A stretch of 64,000 nt of DNA from contig JOAZ01000014.1 of NCBI GenBank assembly GCA_000720535.1, forward strand, positions 1 through 64,000, given 5' to 3'. The notes beneath the pieces are model-generated. The model saw only the letters and a program-made list of their open reading frames with translations, did not search any database and was not told where the DNA came from. A program made the translations under genes and the position numbers. This DNA is from Streptomyces halstedii. GTDB taxonomy: Bacteria; Actinomycetota; Actinomycetes; Streptomycetales; Streptomycetaceae. Shown here piece after piece: positions 1-6,899 of the stretch (positions are counted from its first letter, which is position 1; every line of letters begins with the position of its first letter).

Positions 1-50
1 AGGCCTCCGTGCGGTGAAGAATTCGACACCTCCACCACACACGGAGGCCT
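1..50. other. Stem-loop at the window edge
   Basis: Positions 1-11 (AGGCCTCCGTG) are the exact reverse complement of 40-50, so an 11-bp stem with a 28-nt loop can form. No long T tract follows. The window begins here, so the upstream gene is unseen. It could be a terminator or an attenuator-type hairpin. Between 51 and 100 I see no convincing gene. Confidence 0.3.
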
Positions 51-100
51 TCGCCATGATCAAGCCCGATCGGCGTTAACAACGCTCGTGATCAATACAT

Positions 101-217
101 CTAGGGCGTGTTTCGAACGTAGCGCCGTCCGCCCAAAGGGCGGGGCCCGCGGCGTCCGGTGCGTGCGATCGCAAGGCGGAGGATCGCCCTCGTACTGGAC
201 GTACGTGGGCGACTCCG
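101..217. repeat. 117-bp dispersed repeat element, copy 1
   Basis: This block matches 33691-33807 in the same orientation with 6 mismatches over 117 bases. It begins with CTAGGGCGTG and contains the pairing arms GCCC-CGTAC / GTACG-GGGC near 188-212. It lies wholly inside the 3' end of the alpha/beta hydrolase gene and encodes that protein's last 38 residues and its TAG stop. No transposase is present, so it looks like a non-autonomous, REP/MITE-like intergenic repeat. I cannot name its family. Confidence 0.8.
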
Positions 218-1084
218 ACAACGCGGCGAGCGTGCCGGGAGGAGCGGCCGGGTGAGGAAGTCGGCCACCAGGGCCGCGACCTCGTCGGACCGCTCCAGCA
301 CAACCCAGTGGTCGGACTCGGGCAGGGTGAGGAAGCGGCTGCCCTCGATCGTGGCCGCGAACTCCCGTTGCCGCTCCGGTGAGGTGACCGTGTCGTGCTC
401 ACCCGCGAAGACCAGCGCCGGTACGCCCGACAGCCCGCCGGTGAACTCCGGACGGTCCCCCAGGGCCCGGTGCAGCGAGTCCACGGTGTGCGGGGAGTCG
501 CCGCGCAGGGCGTGCAGGAAGGAGCGCCGGACGTAGCGGCGGGCCAGCTCTCCACGGTGGACGGGGCGGTCGGGGTCCAGGCACATCAGGCCGTCGGCGG
601 CGAGCGCCGCGAACCCTTCCTGGTCGCCCTCGGCGAGGCGTTCGGCGGCCCGTCGCCAGTACGCGCGCTGCGCCTCCCCGATGTGGACGGGGACACCGCC
701 CAGGACCAGGCGGGCGACACGTGCGGGGGCGTGCCGGGCCCAGCCGAAGGCGATGGCCGCGCCGTAGGAGAAGCCGAAGAGGTTGATCCGGGGGGCGCCG
801 AGGTCGTCCACGATCGCGGTGACCGCGTCGCGCAGGACCCCGGCCGCGGGGCCGGGCGGCAGGGGGTCGGCGGTGCCCATGCCGGGCAGGTCGGCGGTGA
901 CCACGTCGGTCAGCGGGCCGAGGTGCTCGTCCATCTGCGGCCAGCCGTACATGCCTTGCAGGGCGCCGCCGAGGACGAGGACGGGTTCGGTCGCGGCGGG
1001 CTCGTTCCGGCCGTCGCGGGGCAGGACCCGGTAGCTGTACCGCACCCCGTGGACGGCCAGCGACCGGATGATCTCCTGGGTCAT
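101..1084 (-). CDS. Alpha/beta hydrolase of the ACP-ketosynthase operon
   Basis: A 327-residue alpha/beta-fold hydrolase. The nucleophile elbow GFSYGA lies near residue 105, an oxyanion-loop-like GGAL near 39, an acid-loop GEHDTVTSP near 228, and the catalytic His in SDHWVV near 258. It follows the ketosynthase on the same strand with an 18-bp gap, so it probably acts on an acyl-ACP or product of that pair, as a thioesterase or cyclase; that role is inferred. The last 38 residues are Arg/Pro-rich, come from the dispersed repeat at 101-217, and are unlikely to be part of the fold. Start ATG at 1084 with an upstream GAGG. Confidence 0.8.
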   Translation of the reverse strand: MTQEIIRSLAVHGVRYSYRVLPRDGRNEPAATEPVLVLGGALQGMYGWPQMDEHLGPLTDVVTADLPGMGTADPLPPGPAAGVLRDAVTAIVDDLGAPRINLFGFSYGAAIAFGWARHAPARVARLVLGGVPVHIGEAQRAYWRRAAERLAEGDQEGFAALAADGLMCLDPDRPVHRGELARRYVRRSFLHALRGDSPHTVDSLHRALGDRPEFTGGLSGVPALVFAGEHDTVTSPERQREFAATIEGSRFLTLPESDHWVVLERSDEVAALVADFLTRPLLPARSPRCRSRPRTSSTRAILRLAIARTGRRGPRPLGGRRYVRNTP

Positions 1085-1102
1085 GGTGCTTCTCGCCTCC
1101 CG

Positions 1103-2404
1103 TCAGGCCCTGGTGAGGACGAGCGCCGCGTTGTGCCCGCCGAAGCCCAGCGAGGTCTTCACGGCGCAGTCGAACCTGCCGCTCCGGGCCTCCTTGCTCA
1201 CCACGTCGACCGGGATCGCCGGGTCCGGGGCGTCCAGGTTGGCGGTCGGCGGGACCAGTTGGTGCTGGAGCGCGAGGACCGTCAGGGCGGCCTCGATGCC
1301 TCCGGCGGCGCCCAGGGTGTGCCCGGTCATCGCCTTGGTGGAGGTGACGAGAGGGTGCTCGCCCAGGACGCGGTGGAGCATGGTCGCCTCGATGAGGTCG
1401 TTGGCGACGGTCGAGGTGCCGTGGGCGTTGACGTGCCCGATGTCGTCGGGGCCGAGGTCCGCGTCGGCCAGGGCCGTGCGCAGCGCCCGTTCGACACCGA
1501 GTCCGTCGGGGTCGGGGGCGACGGCGGAGTGGGCGTCGCTGGAGGCGCCGTAGCCGGTGACGTGGGCGCGCACGGTGGCACCGCGTGCGCGGGCGTGCTC
1601 GGGGCGCTCCAGGACGAGGAGGCCCGCGCCCTCGCCGACGACGAAGCCGTCCCGGTGGGAGTCGAAGGGCCGGCAGGCGGCCGCGGGGTCGTCGCGTCGG
1701 GTGGAGACGGCCCGCATCTGGCACGCGCTGGCGATGAGGAGCCGGGAGCGGACCGATTCGGCGCCGCCGGCCACGACGATGTCGCAGGCGCCGGCGCGGA
1801 GCATCTGGTGGGCGGTGCCGATGGCGACGGTGCCGGAGGAGCAGGCGGTGGAGACGGCGAGGCTCGGGCCGTGCACCCCCAGGTCCATGGCGACGCTGCT
1901 GGCGGCGCCGTTGACGACGGTGAGCGGGGCGAGCTTCGGGGAGACGCGCCGGGCCCCGCGTTCGGTGAGGGTGGTGTGCTGCTCGTCGTAGAAGGGCAGG
2001 CCGCCGTGGGCGGAGCCGATGACGACGGCGACCCGGCCGCTGTCCCACACCGAGGGGTCGAGACCGGCGTCGGCGACGGCCTCCCGCGCCGCGATCACGG
2101 CGAGCTGCGAGAAGCGGTCCATGAGCCGCTGGGCGGCGACCCCCAGGACGGCCTTCGGGTCGGTGTCGGTGACGGTGTACATGAAGTCGCAGGGAAGCCC
2201 GGCGAGTTCGTCCACGAGGTGGACGGAGGGCGCGGTGGCGAGGTCGCTGACGCCGTGCCAGGCGGCGGCGGCTCCCGTACCGGCGGCGGTGACCAGGCCG
2301 ATGCCGGTGACGGCGGCGGCGAACGGTCCGGCTCCCCGGCGGGCGGCGACCGGCCCGGCCGCCCGGTCGGCGGAGCCGCGCGTGCGGGGCACCGGGGCCG
2401 TCAC
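1103..2404 (-). CDS. Beta-ketoacyl-ACP synthase (KAS II / FabF-type)
   Basis: A 433-residue condensing enzyme. The catalytic Cys is in STACSSG, and the two active-site His are in NAHGTST and STKAMTGHT, so the Cys-His-His triad of elongating ketosynthases is complete. The C-terminal GFGGHNAAL signature is present. The GTG start at 2404 overlaps the TGA of the ACP gene (GTGA), which implies translational coupling. No malonyl transferase, ketoreductase or dehydratase is seen next to it. It is therefore either a minimal polyketide/fatty-acyl module borrowing housekeeping enzymes or part of a locus beyond the window edge. Product unknown. Confidence 0.88.
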   Translation of the reverse strand: MTAPVPRTRGSADRAAGPVAARRGAGPFAAAVTGIGLVTAAGTGAAAAWHGVSDLATAPSVHLVDELAGLPCDFMYTVTDTDPKAVLGVAAQRLMDRFSQLAVIAAREAVADAGLDPSVWDSGRVAVVIGSAHGGLPFYDEQHTTLTERGARRVSPKLAPLTVVNGAASSVAMDLGVHGPSLAVSTACSSGTVAIGTAHQMLRAGACDIVVAGGAESVRSRLLIASACQMRAVSTRRDDPAAACRPFDSHRDGFVVGEGAGLLVLERPEHARARGATVRAHVTGYGASSDAHSAVAPDPDGLGVERALRTALADADLGPDDIGHVNAHGTSTVANDLIEATMLHRVLGEHPLVTSTKAMTGHTLGAAGGIEAALTVLALQHQLVPPTANLDAPDPAIPVDVVSKEARSGRFDCAVKTSLGFGGHNAALVLTRA

Positions 2405-2634
2405 GCGCCGGCCTTGCTGTGCACCGCGGCGACCAGATGGCCGAGGGTGTCGCGCGAGCTCAGGACGATGTCGTCCAGGTCGATGTCCAGCCGGTCCTCG
2501 ATGAGCAGCCTGAGCTCCTCCAGGGCGAGCGAGTCCAGGCTCAGCTGACGCAGCGGCACCTCGGGCCGGATGGCCGCGGGGTCCGTGCCGAACCTGCTGA
2601 CGAGCAAGGCGTTGATCTCTTCCGAGGTACTCAT
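2401..2634 (-). CDS. Acyl carrier protein
   Basis: A 77-residue acidic ACP. The phosphopantetheine attachment Ser is in LSLDSLALEEL (about residue 34), and the length is normal for a freestanding ACP. It is first in the ACP-ketosynthase-hydrolase operon. The ATG at 2634 is preceded by AGGAG at good spacing. A TATAAA -10 box lies on the minus strand at 2731-2726, about 90 bp upstream, without a clear -35. It probably carries the acyl chain extended by the adjoining KAS. Confidence 0.88.
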   Translation of the reverse strand: MSTSEEINALLVSRFGTDPAAIRPEVPLRQLSLDSLALEELRLLIEDRLDIDLDDIVLSSRDTLGHLVAAVHSKAGA

Positions 2635-2895
2635 GCGACGCTCCTGAGCTCTCGTACGCGGTGACGCCGGCCGCGTGGGGTGGGGGCGGGGGCCGTCGGG
2701 GGCGCCGGCTGCTCCGGAGGCACCCTTTATACGCCTTCACGGCCGGGTTTCCGTGCCGCGTTCCCCCGGGAGGAGGGGACCCCGACCAGGTGTGCGAATC
2801 CACGGCGACGCCGGGTGGGGGTGGGGGCTCGATTCCGGGCCGGGCCCGCCCCAACTCCGTTCGGGTGAAGTCGATTTGGACACGCCGAGACATCA

Positions 2896-2924
2896 TTGTC
2901 ATGCCCAAATCACACGGATAGCCT
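2896..2924 (+). promoter_or_regulatory. Putative promoter of the cell-wall amidase gene
   Basis: TTGTCA (2896-2901), a 17-nt spacer, and TAGCCT (2919-2924) resemble a HrdB-type promoter. A start near 2931 would give a leader of roughly 70 nt. This is the best candidate in the 365-bp divergent gap between the ACP and amidase genes; the rest of the gap shows no gene. Confidence 0.35.
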
Positions 2925-2999
2925 GCTCGGGCTCGACGGCCCTCGGCCCACCCCACCCGGTCCGGGGGCCTTCCCCTCCCCCACGAACCTGGAGCAGGT

Positions 3000-4556
3000 A
3001 TGCCCCGACCCCCCGCCGGCCACACCGCGAGACGCCCGGCCGCCCTGGCCGCCCTCACCGTCTCGGCCCTGGTCGCCACCGTCTCCCCCGCTCCCGCCGC
3101 CCCCGGCACCCCACCCGATCCGATGAACCGTGCGTTCACGCGGGCCGCCGCGGCCTACGGCGTACCGCGCGACCTGCTCGCCGCCGTCGGTTACGGCGAG
3201 ACCCACCTGGACGGGCACTCCGGCCGCCCCAGCCAGGCGGGCGGCTACGGGGTGATGCACCTGGTCAGCAACCCCGTGAACCACTCCCTGGAGAAGGCCG
3301 CCCAGCTGACCGGCGAGACACCGGCCGAACTGCGCCAGGACACCGAGGCCAACATCCTGGGCGGCGCCGCCGTCCTGCGCAGCCACGCCGACGCGCTCGG
3401 CCTGGACGGGGACGAGCGCGCCGACATCGACGCCTGGTACCCGGCCGTCGCCCGCTACAGCGGCGCCGAGGGCCCGGTCGCCGCGCTCTACGCGGACACC
3501 GTGTACACCTTCCTGGCCCAAGGGCTGCACACCACGGTGGCGGGCGGCGAGCGGATCGCCGTGACCTCGCGTCCGGTCGCCCCGGAGAAGGGGGCCCTGG
3601 CCTCGGCGGACGTCACCGCGCAGAGCACCGACTACCCTCCGGCCCTCTGGGTGCCGGCCGCCTCCGCCAACTACGCGACGGGCCGGTCGGCGACGGTCGA
3701 CAAGGTGGTCGTGCACGTCACGCAGGGCTCGTACGCGGGCACCATCAGCTGGTTCCAGAACGCCGCGTCGCAGGTCAGCTCCCACTACGTGGTCCGTTCC
3801 TCGGACGGCCAGATCACCCAGATGGTGCGTGACAAGGACACCGCCTACCACGCCAAGAGCGCCAACTCCTCGTCGCTGGGCATCGAGCACGAGGGGTTCG
3901 TCGACGACCCGTCGTGGTTCACCGACCCGATGTACCGCTCGTCCGCCGCCCTGACCGCCCATCTCTGTGACCACTACGGCATCCCCAAGGACCGGTCGCA
4001 CGTCATCGGGCACAGCGAGGCCCCGGGCAACGACCACACCGACCCGGGAGCCAACTGGAACTGGACCTACTACATGCAGCTCGTCGGCGGGGCCGCCGGC
4101 TCCGGCAGCGGGAGCGACGAGCTGAGCTTCGGGGCGTACGACACCCAGAAGACGGGTTCCGCGGGCGACCAGGTGAAGGCGCTCCAGCGGCTCCTGGACA
4201 ACCAGGGGTACGAGCCGGGGACCGTGGACGGCCTCTTCGGGCCCGCCACCAGGAGCGCGGTGCGGGCGTTCCAGACCGTGCGCGGACTCCCGGCCGACGG
4301 CACGGTCGGCGCGAGGACCTGGACGGCGCTGCTGTCGGCCGGGACCACCCCCGCGCTCTCCCAGGGCAGTTCGGGTGACGCGGTGAAGCGGCTCCAGCGG
4401 GCACTGACGGCCGCGCTCGGCTCGACGCTGGCGGTGGACGGGTCGTTCGGCCCGGCGACGGGCACGGCGGTGCGCGACTACCAGAGGGCCCGCGGGCTGA
4501 CCGTGGACGGGAGCGTGGGGACCGGCACCTGGACGGCCCTGCAGTCCGGCCGCTGA
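3000..4556 (+). CDS. Secreted N-acetylmuramoyl-L-alanine amidase with two peptidoglycan-binding domains
   Basis: A 518-residue exported wall hydrolase. Residues 1-35 form a signal peptide with an Ala-rich cleavage region. Residues about 40-180 resemble a lysozyme/transglycosylase-like fold (GYGETH, GGYGVMHLV). Residues about 220-360 are an Amidase_2 (T7-lysozyme-like) domain with its zinc-type His at VVHVT and GHSEAPGNDHTDPG. Two PG_binding_1 repeats follow (QVKALQRLLDNQGY, AVKRLQRALTAALG), each with the usual DGLFGPAT / DGSFGPAT signature. It should cleave the amide between MurNAc and the stem peptide outside the membrane. It is monocistronic. Start ATG at 3000 with GGAGCAGG upstream. Confidence 0.9.
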   Translation: MPRPPAGHTARRPAALAALTVSALVATVSPAPAAPGTPPDPMNRAFTRAAAAYGVPRDLLAAVGYGETHLDGHSGRPSQAGGYGVMHLVSNPVNHSLEKAAQLTGETPAELRQDTEANILGGAAVLRSHADALGLDGDERADIDAWYPAVARYSGAEGPVAALYADTVYTFLAQGLHTTVAGGERIAVTSRPVAPEKGALASADVTAQSTDYPPALWVPAASANYATGRSATVDKVVVHVTQGSYAGTISWFQNAASQVSSHYVVRSSDGQITQMVRDKDTAYHAKSANSSSLGIEHEGFVDDPSWFTDPMYRSSAALTAHLCDHYGIPKDRSHVIGHSEAPGNDHTDPGANWNWTYYMQLVGGAAGSGSGSDELSFGAYDTQKTGSAGDQVKALQRLLDNQGYEPGTVDGLFGPATRSAVRAFQTVRGLPADGTVGARTWTALLSAGTTPALSQGSSGDAVKRLQRALTAALGSTLAVDGSFGPATGTAVRDYQRARGLTVDGSVGTGTWTALQSGR

Positions 4557-4780
4557 CGCCTCGTCAGGTCCTCACGACCGGGCTCAGACCGACCACGCGG
4601 GCCTCGGCGTTCACCTTCCGGGACGCCCGGCCGCCGCCCCGGCGTAGGCGCCGGCCTGACCGCCCGTACGCTCCGGAGCGCACCGGCCGGGTGCGGGTAC
4701 GCCTTCCCCGGGGCATCGCCGCCGGACGATCCTGGGTCCCGCCGGCACACCGGCCGGCCGGATCCAGGGGGCGGTAGGGC

Positions 4781-4951
4781 ATGGCACGTACGCAGCCGAC
4801 ATGCGGGGCACCCACGCGGAAGGGCACCCGCTGCGCGCGGCTGGCCATGGTGGGGGCGTCCCGGTGCGACCGGCACCGGGGCGACTGGTCGACGTACACC
4901 GTGGAGCGGCGCAAGGCGCGGGAGCGCGCGGACAGGAGGCGCCACGGGTAG
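4781..4951 (+). CDS. Small Cys/His-rich protein (56 aa)
   Basis: A short ORF that reads as a real protein. It begins MARTQPTCGAPTRKGTRC, and Cys8, Cys18, Cys29 and His32 are spaced C-x9-C-x10-C-x2-H. This resembles the small CGAxTRKGxxC...RCxxH zinc-binding motif found in many short bacterial and phage proteins. A basic, helical Arg/Lys-rich tail follows. A GGGGGCGG stretch lies about 10 nt before the ATG. Function unknown; nucleic-acid binding would fit the composition. It is the only credible gene between 4557 and 5360. Confidence 0.5.
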   Translation: MARTQPTCGAPTRKGTRCARLAMVGASRCDRHRGDWSTYTVERRKARERADRRRHG

Positions 4952-5025
4952 CCGGGCGGCCAGGCGGCACGGGCGGCCGGCCGCGCCGGTCGGCCCAGGC
5001 GCCACGGGCGGCCAGGCGCCACGGG
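4938..5025. repeat. Short GC-rich repeats
   Basis: GGCGCCACGGG occurs at 4938, 4998 and 5015 within a nearly A/T-free stretch rich in GGCCGG and GGCGG. The first copy overlaps the 3' end of the small Cys/His ORF. This looks like slippage-prone low-complexity DNA. The longer ORFs readable here are composition artefacts. Confidence 0.5.
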
Positions 5026-5176
5026 CCGCGCCGGTAGCGACGGCGGTGCCCCTGGCCGGGGCGGCCGGCCGCCCCGGCCCGCCCGCACCCCGCCGGGGCG
5101 TCTTCCGGCCGTGTCGCGCGCGTCCGGAACGGGGCCGGGGCCGGGGCGTCACGTTTCGGTAACCTCCTGGAAACCC

Positions 5177-5206
5177 TTGACGTTTCTCGTCACGCGTTCC
5201 TAATCT
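5177..5206 (+). promoter_or_regulatory. Strong sigma-70-type promoter of the transporter-kinase operon
   Basis: TTGACG (5177-5182), an 18-nt spacer, and TAATCT (5201-5206) form one of the closest matches to the HrdB consensus in this window. Transcription would start near 5213 and give a leader of about 148 nt before the ATG at 5361. Just upstream, GTTTC (5154-5158) and GAAAC (5169-5173) make an interrupted inverted repeat that could be an operator. Confidence 0.6.
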
Positions 5207-5240
5207 CACTGCGTAGTCCCGCATTTCAGCAGTTCACGTG

Positions 5241-5317
5241 CTGCGGCGCTTTCCGCAGTGTTTTGACAGGCACAGACATAGACCACCTGTCGGTGGTTTC
5301 GTCATGCCTGTTTTTTT
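5241..5317 (+). terminator. Leader hairpins with T tract: candidate regulated terminator
   Basis: The leader holds two structures. CTGCGG (5241-5246) pairs with CCGCAG (5253-5258). Then ACAGGCA (5266-5272) pairs perfectly with TGCCTGT (5305-5311), enclosing GAC/GTC and an ACCACC-TGTC-GGTGGT inner hairpin (5282-5297), and runs directly into seven T (5311-5317). A stem followed by a T run is rare in DNA this GC-rich. It sits 44 bp before the first gene of an operon that encodes a GlpP-type antiterminator. The natural inference is conditional termination of the operon. Confidence 0.6.
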
Positions 5318-5360
5318 GTGCTCCCCGTGCCACCGATGGGTCCTCCTCGAAGGCGGATTC

Positions 5361-6818
5361 ATGGCACAACGTCCGAGCGTCAAAGGCGTCGCCGACGTCG
5401 TTGGGCTCATCGATGGGCTGGGTAAGATCACCGGCCGGGCGCAGGTCATCTGGTTCCTGGTATTCGGTGGACTGTTCCTCGACGCCTATTCGAACGCGGC
5501 GCTGAGCGCCGGTCTGGGACCGATGACGTCCCAGATGGAGCTCACCAGCACACAGGTGTCGGTCCTCACGGCCACCGCCCCGGCCCTGGCGATCCTCTTC
5601 AACCCGATAGGCGGCTGGCTCGCCACCCGGATCGGCCGGGTGCCGCCGCTGCTGCTCGCCAAGGCCTTCGCCATCGCGGGCGCCCTGATCGCCGCGTTCG
5701 CCGACGACTTCGGCGTCGTCTGGGTCGGCCGGGTGCTGGTCGGCGTCGCCTACGGCATCGACTTCGCCGTCGCCATGGCGCTGCTGGCCGAGTACACGCC
5801 CGCCAAGCTGGGCGGCCGGCTGAACCTGTGGCAGGCCGTCTGGTACGTCGCCACCACCAGCAACCTCGCGCTCGCCCTGCTCTTCTTCAACCTGGACGTC
5901 GGCGCGGACATCTGGCGCTGGTCGGTCGGTTCGGCGGCCGTCGTCGCGGTCCTGCTGCTGGTGGGCCAGTGGACGATGCTCAAGGAGAGTCCCACCTGGC
6001 TGGCCGGGAAGGGCCGGCTGGACGAGGCGGTCGCCAACCTGGACGCGATCTACGGGATCAAGGCCGTCGCCGGCCGGCCCGACGCCGCCACCCTGGCCGC
6101 CTCCGCCGCGCCCGCCATCGGGTTCCGTCACGCCGGGGTGCTGTTCAAGGGCGACTACCTGCCGCGCACGATCCTGTCCTCGGTGATCTCGCTCGGGCAG
6201 TCGATGCAGTACTTCGCGGTGGGCTGGTACCTCCCGCTGATCAGCCTGACGATCTTCGGCGAGAGCTTCGAGAAGGCCACCATCGGCTCGATGGTCTTCA
6301 ACGCCTTCGGTATCGCGGGCGGTCTGCTCTCCGCGTACTTCGGACGCCGCCTGGGGCTGCGGCTCAGCTCCGCGGCCGGATTCGCGGGGGTCTTCGTCGC
6401 GCTGCTCGCGATGGGCCTCACCTTCGAGAAGGTCCCGACCGCGGTGGCGTTCCTGCTGCCGGTGCTCTTCATCCTGTGCCACTCCACGGGGCCCGGCGCC
6501 AACGGCAAGTCCATCGCCGCGCTGTCGTACAGCAGTGACGTGCGCGCACTGGGCACCGGGGTCACCGGCATGGTGGGCAGCTTCGGCTCGGTCGCCGGGC
6601 TGTATCTGTTCCCGCAGATCAAGGACTCGCTGGGGCTCGCCGACACCTTCCTGGTGCTCTCCGTCGTCCCGCTGCTCGGCATGATCACCTGCCTGGCGAT
6701 CAAGTGGGATCCGATGAAGGCCGACAGGTCCCCCGACGAGGCCGCCGCCGACGCGCTCGCGTCCGCCGGCGCCCCCGGCGCACTGCCGGACACCGCGAAG
6801 GCCACGACCGCGCGCTGA
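5361..6818 (+). CDS. MFS transporter, sugar/polyol-porter type
   Basis: A 485-residue major facilitator with about 12 hydrophobic segments. After the second segment it carries GGWLATRIGR, the family loop motif, and VGRVLVGVAYGID, as in the sugar-porter branch. The central cytoplasmic loop contains the SPTWLAGKGRLDEA signature. It is first in the operon and presumably imports the compound handled by the downstream kinase and dehydrogenases. Start ATG at 5361 follows GAAGGCGG. An in-frame ATG at 5304 lies inside the leader hairpin and is less likely. The substrate cannot be read from sequence. Confidence 0.85.
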   Translation: MAQRPSVKGVADVVGLIDGLGKITGRAQVIWFLVFGGLFLDAYSNAALSAGLGPMTSQMELTSTQVSVLTATAPALAILFNPIGGWLATRIGRVPPLLLAKAFAIAGALIAAFADDFGVVWVGRVLVGVAYGIDFAVAMALLAEYTPAKLGGRLNLWQAVWYVATTSNLALALLFFNLDVGADIWRWSVGSAAVVAVLLLVGQWTMLKESPTWLAGKGRLDEAVANLDAIYGIKAVAGRPDAATLAASAAPAIGFRHAGVLFKGDYLPRTILSSVISLGQSMQYFAVGWYLPLISLTIFGESFEKATIGSMVFNAFGIAGGLLSAYFGRRLGLRLSSAAGFAGVFVALLAMGLTFEKVPTAVAFLLPVLFILCHSTGPGANGKSIAALSYSSDVRALGTGVTGMVGSFGSVAGLYLFPQIKDSLGLADTFLVLSVVPLLGMITCLAIKWDPMKADRSPDEAAADALASAGAPGALPDTAKATTAR

Positions 6819-6899
6819 CCGCTCCCGGGACCCGCGCCCCCGCACGATGGTCCCCCTCCCCCTCCGTACCGCTCGCTTGCTCGCGATGAAAGGGCCGCA

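Noticed and set aside
51-79. An 8-codon frame (MIKPDRR) after the first stem-loop, considered as a leader peptide
   Set aside because: Too short to judge, and no downstream gene on that strand follows it.
395-2548. A 717-codon plus-strand frame across the hydrolase and ketosynthase
   Set aside because: It is the GC-biased antisense shadow of two genes with clear catalytic motifs on the minus strand; its product is Gly/Asp/Val-rich with no domain.
4478-5224. Several Arg/Pro/Ala-rich minus-strand frames in the gap after the amidase gene
   Set aside because: Low-complexity translation of GC-rich repeats, no start context; only the 56-codon plus-strand frame looks protein-like.
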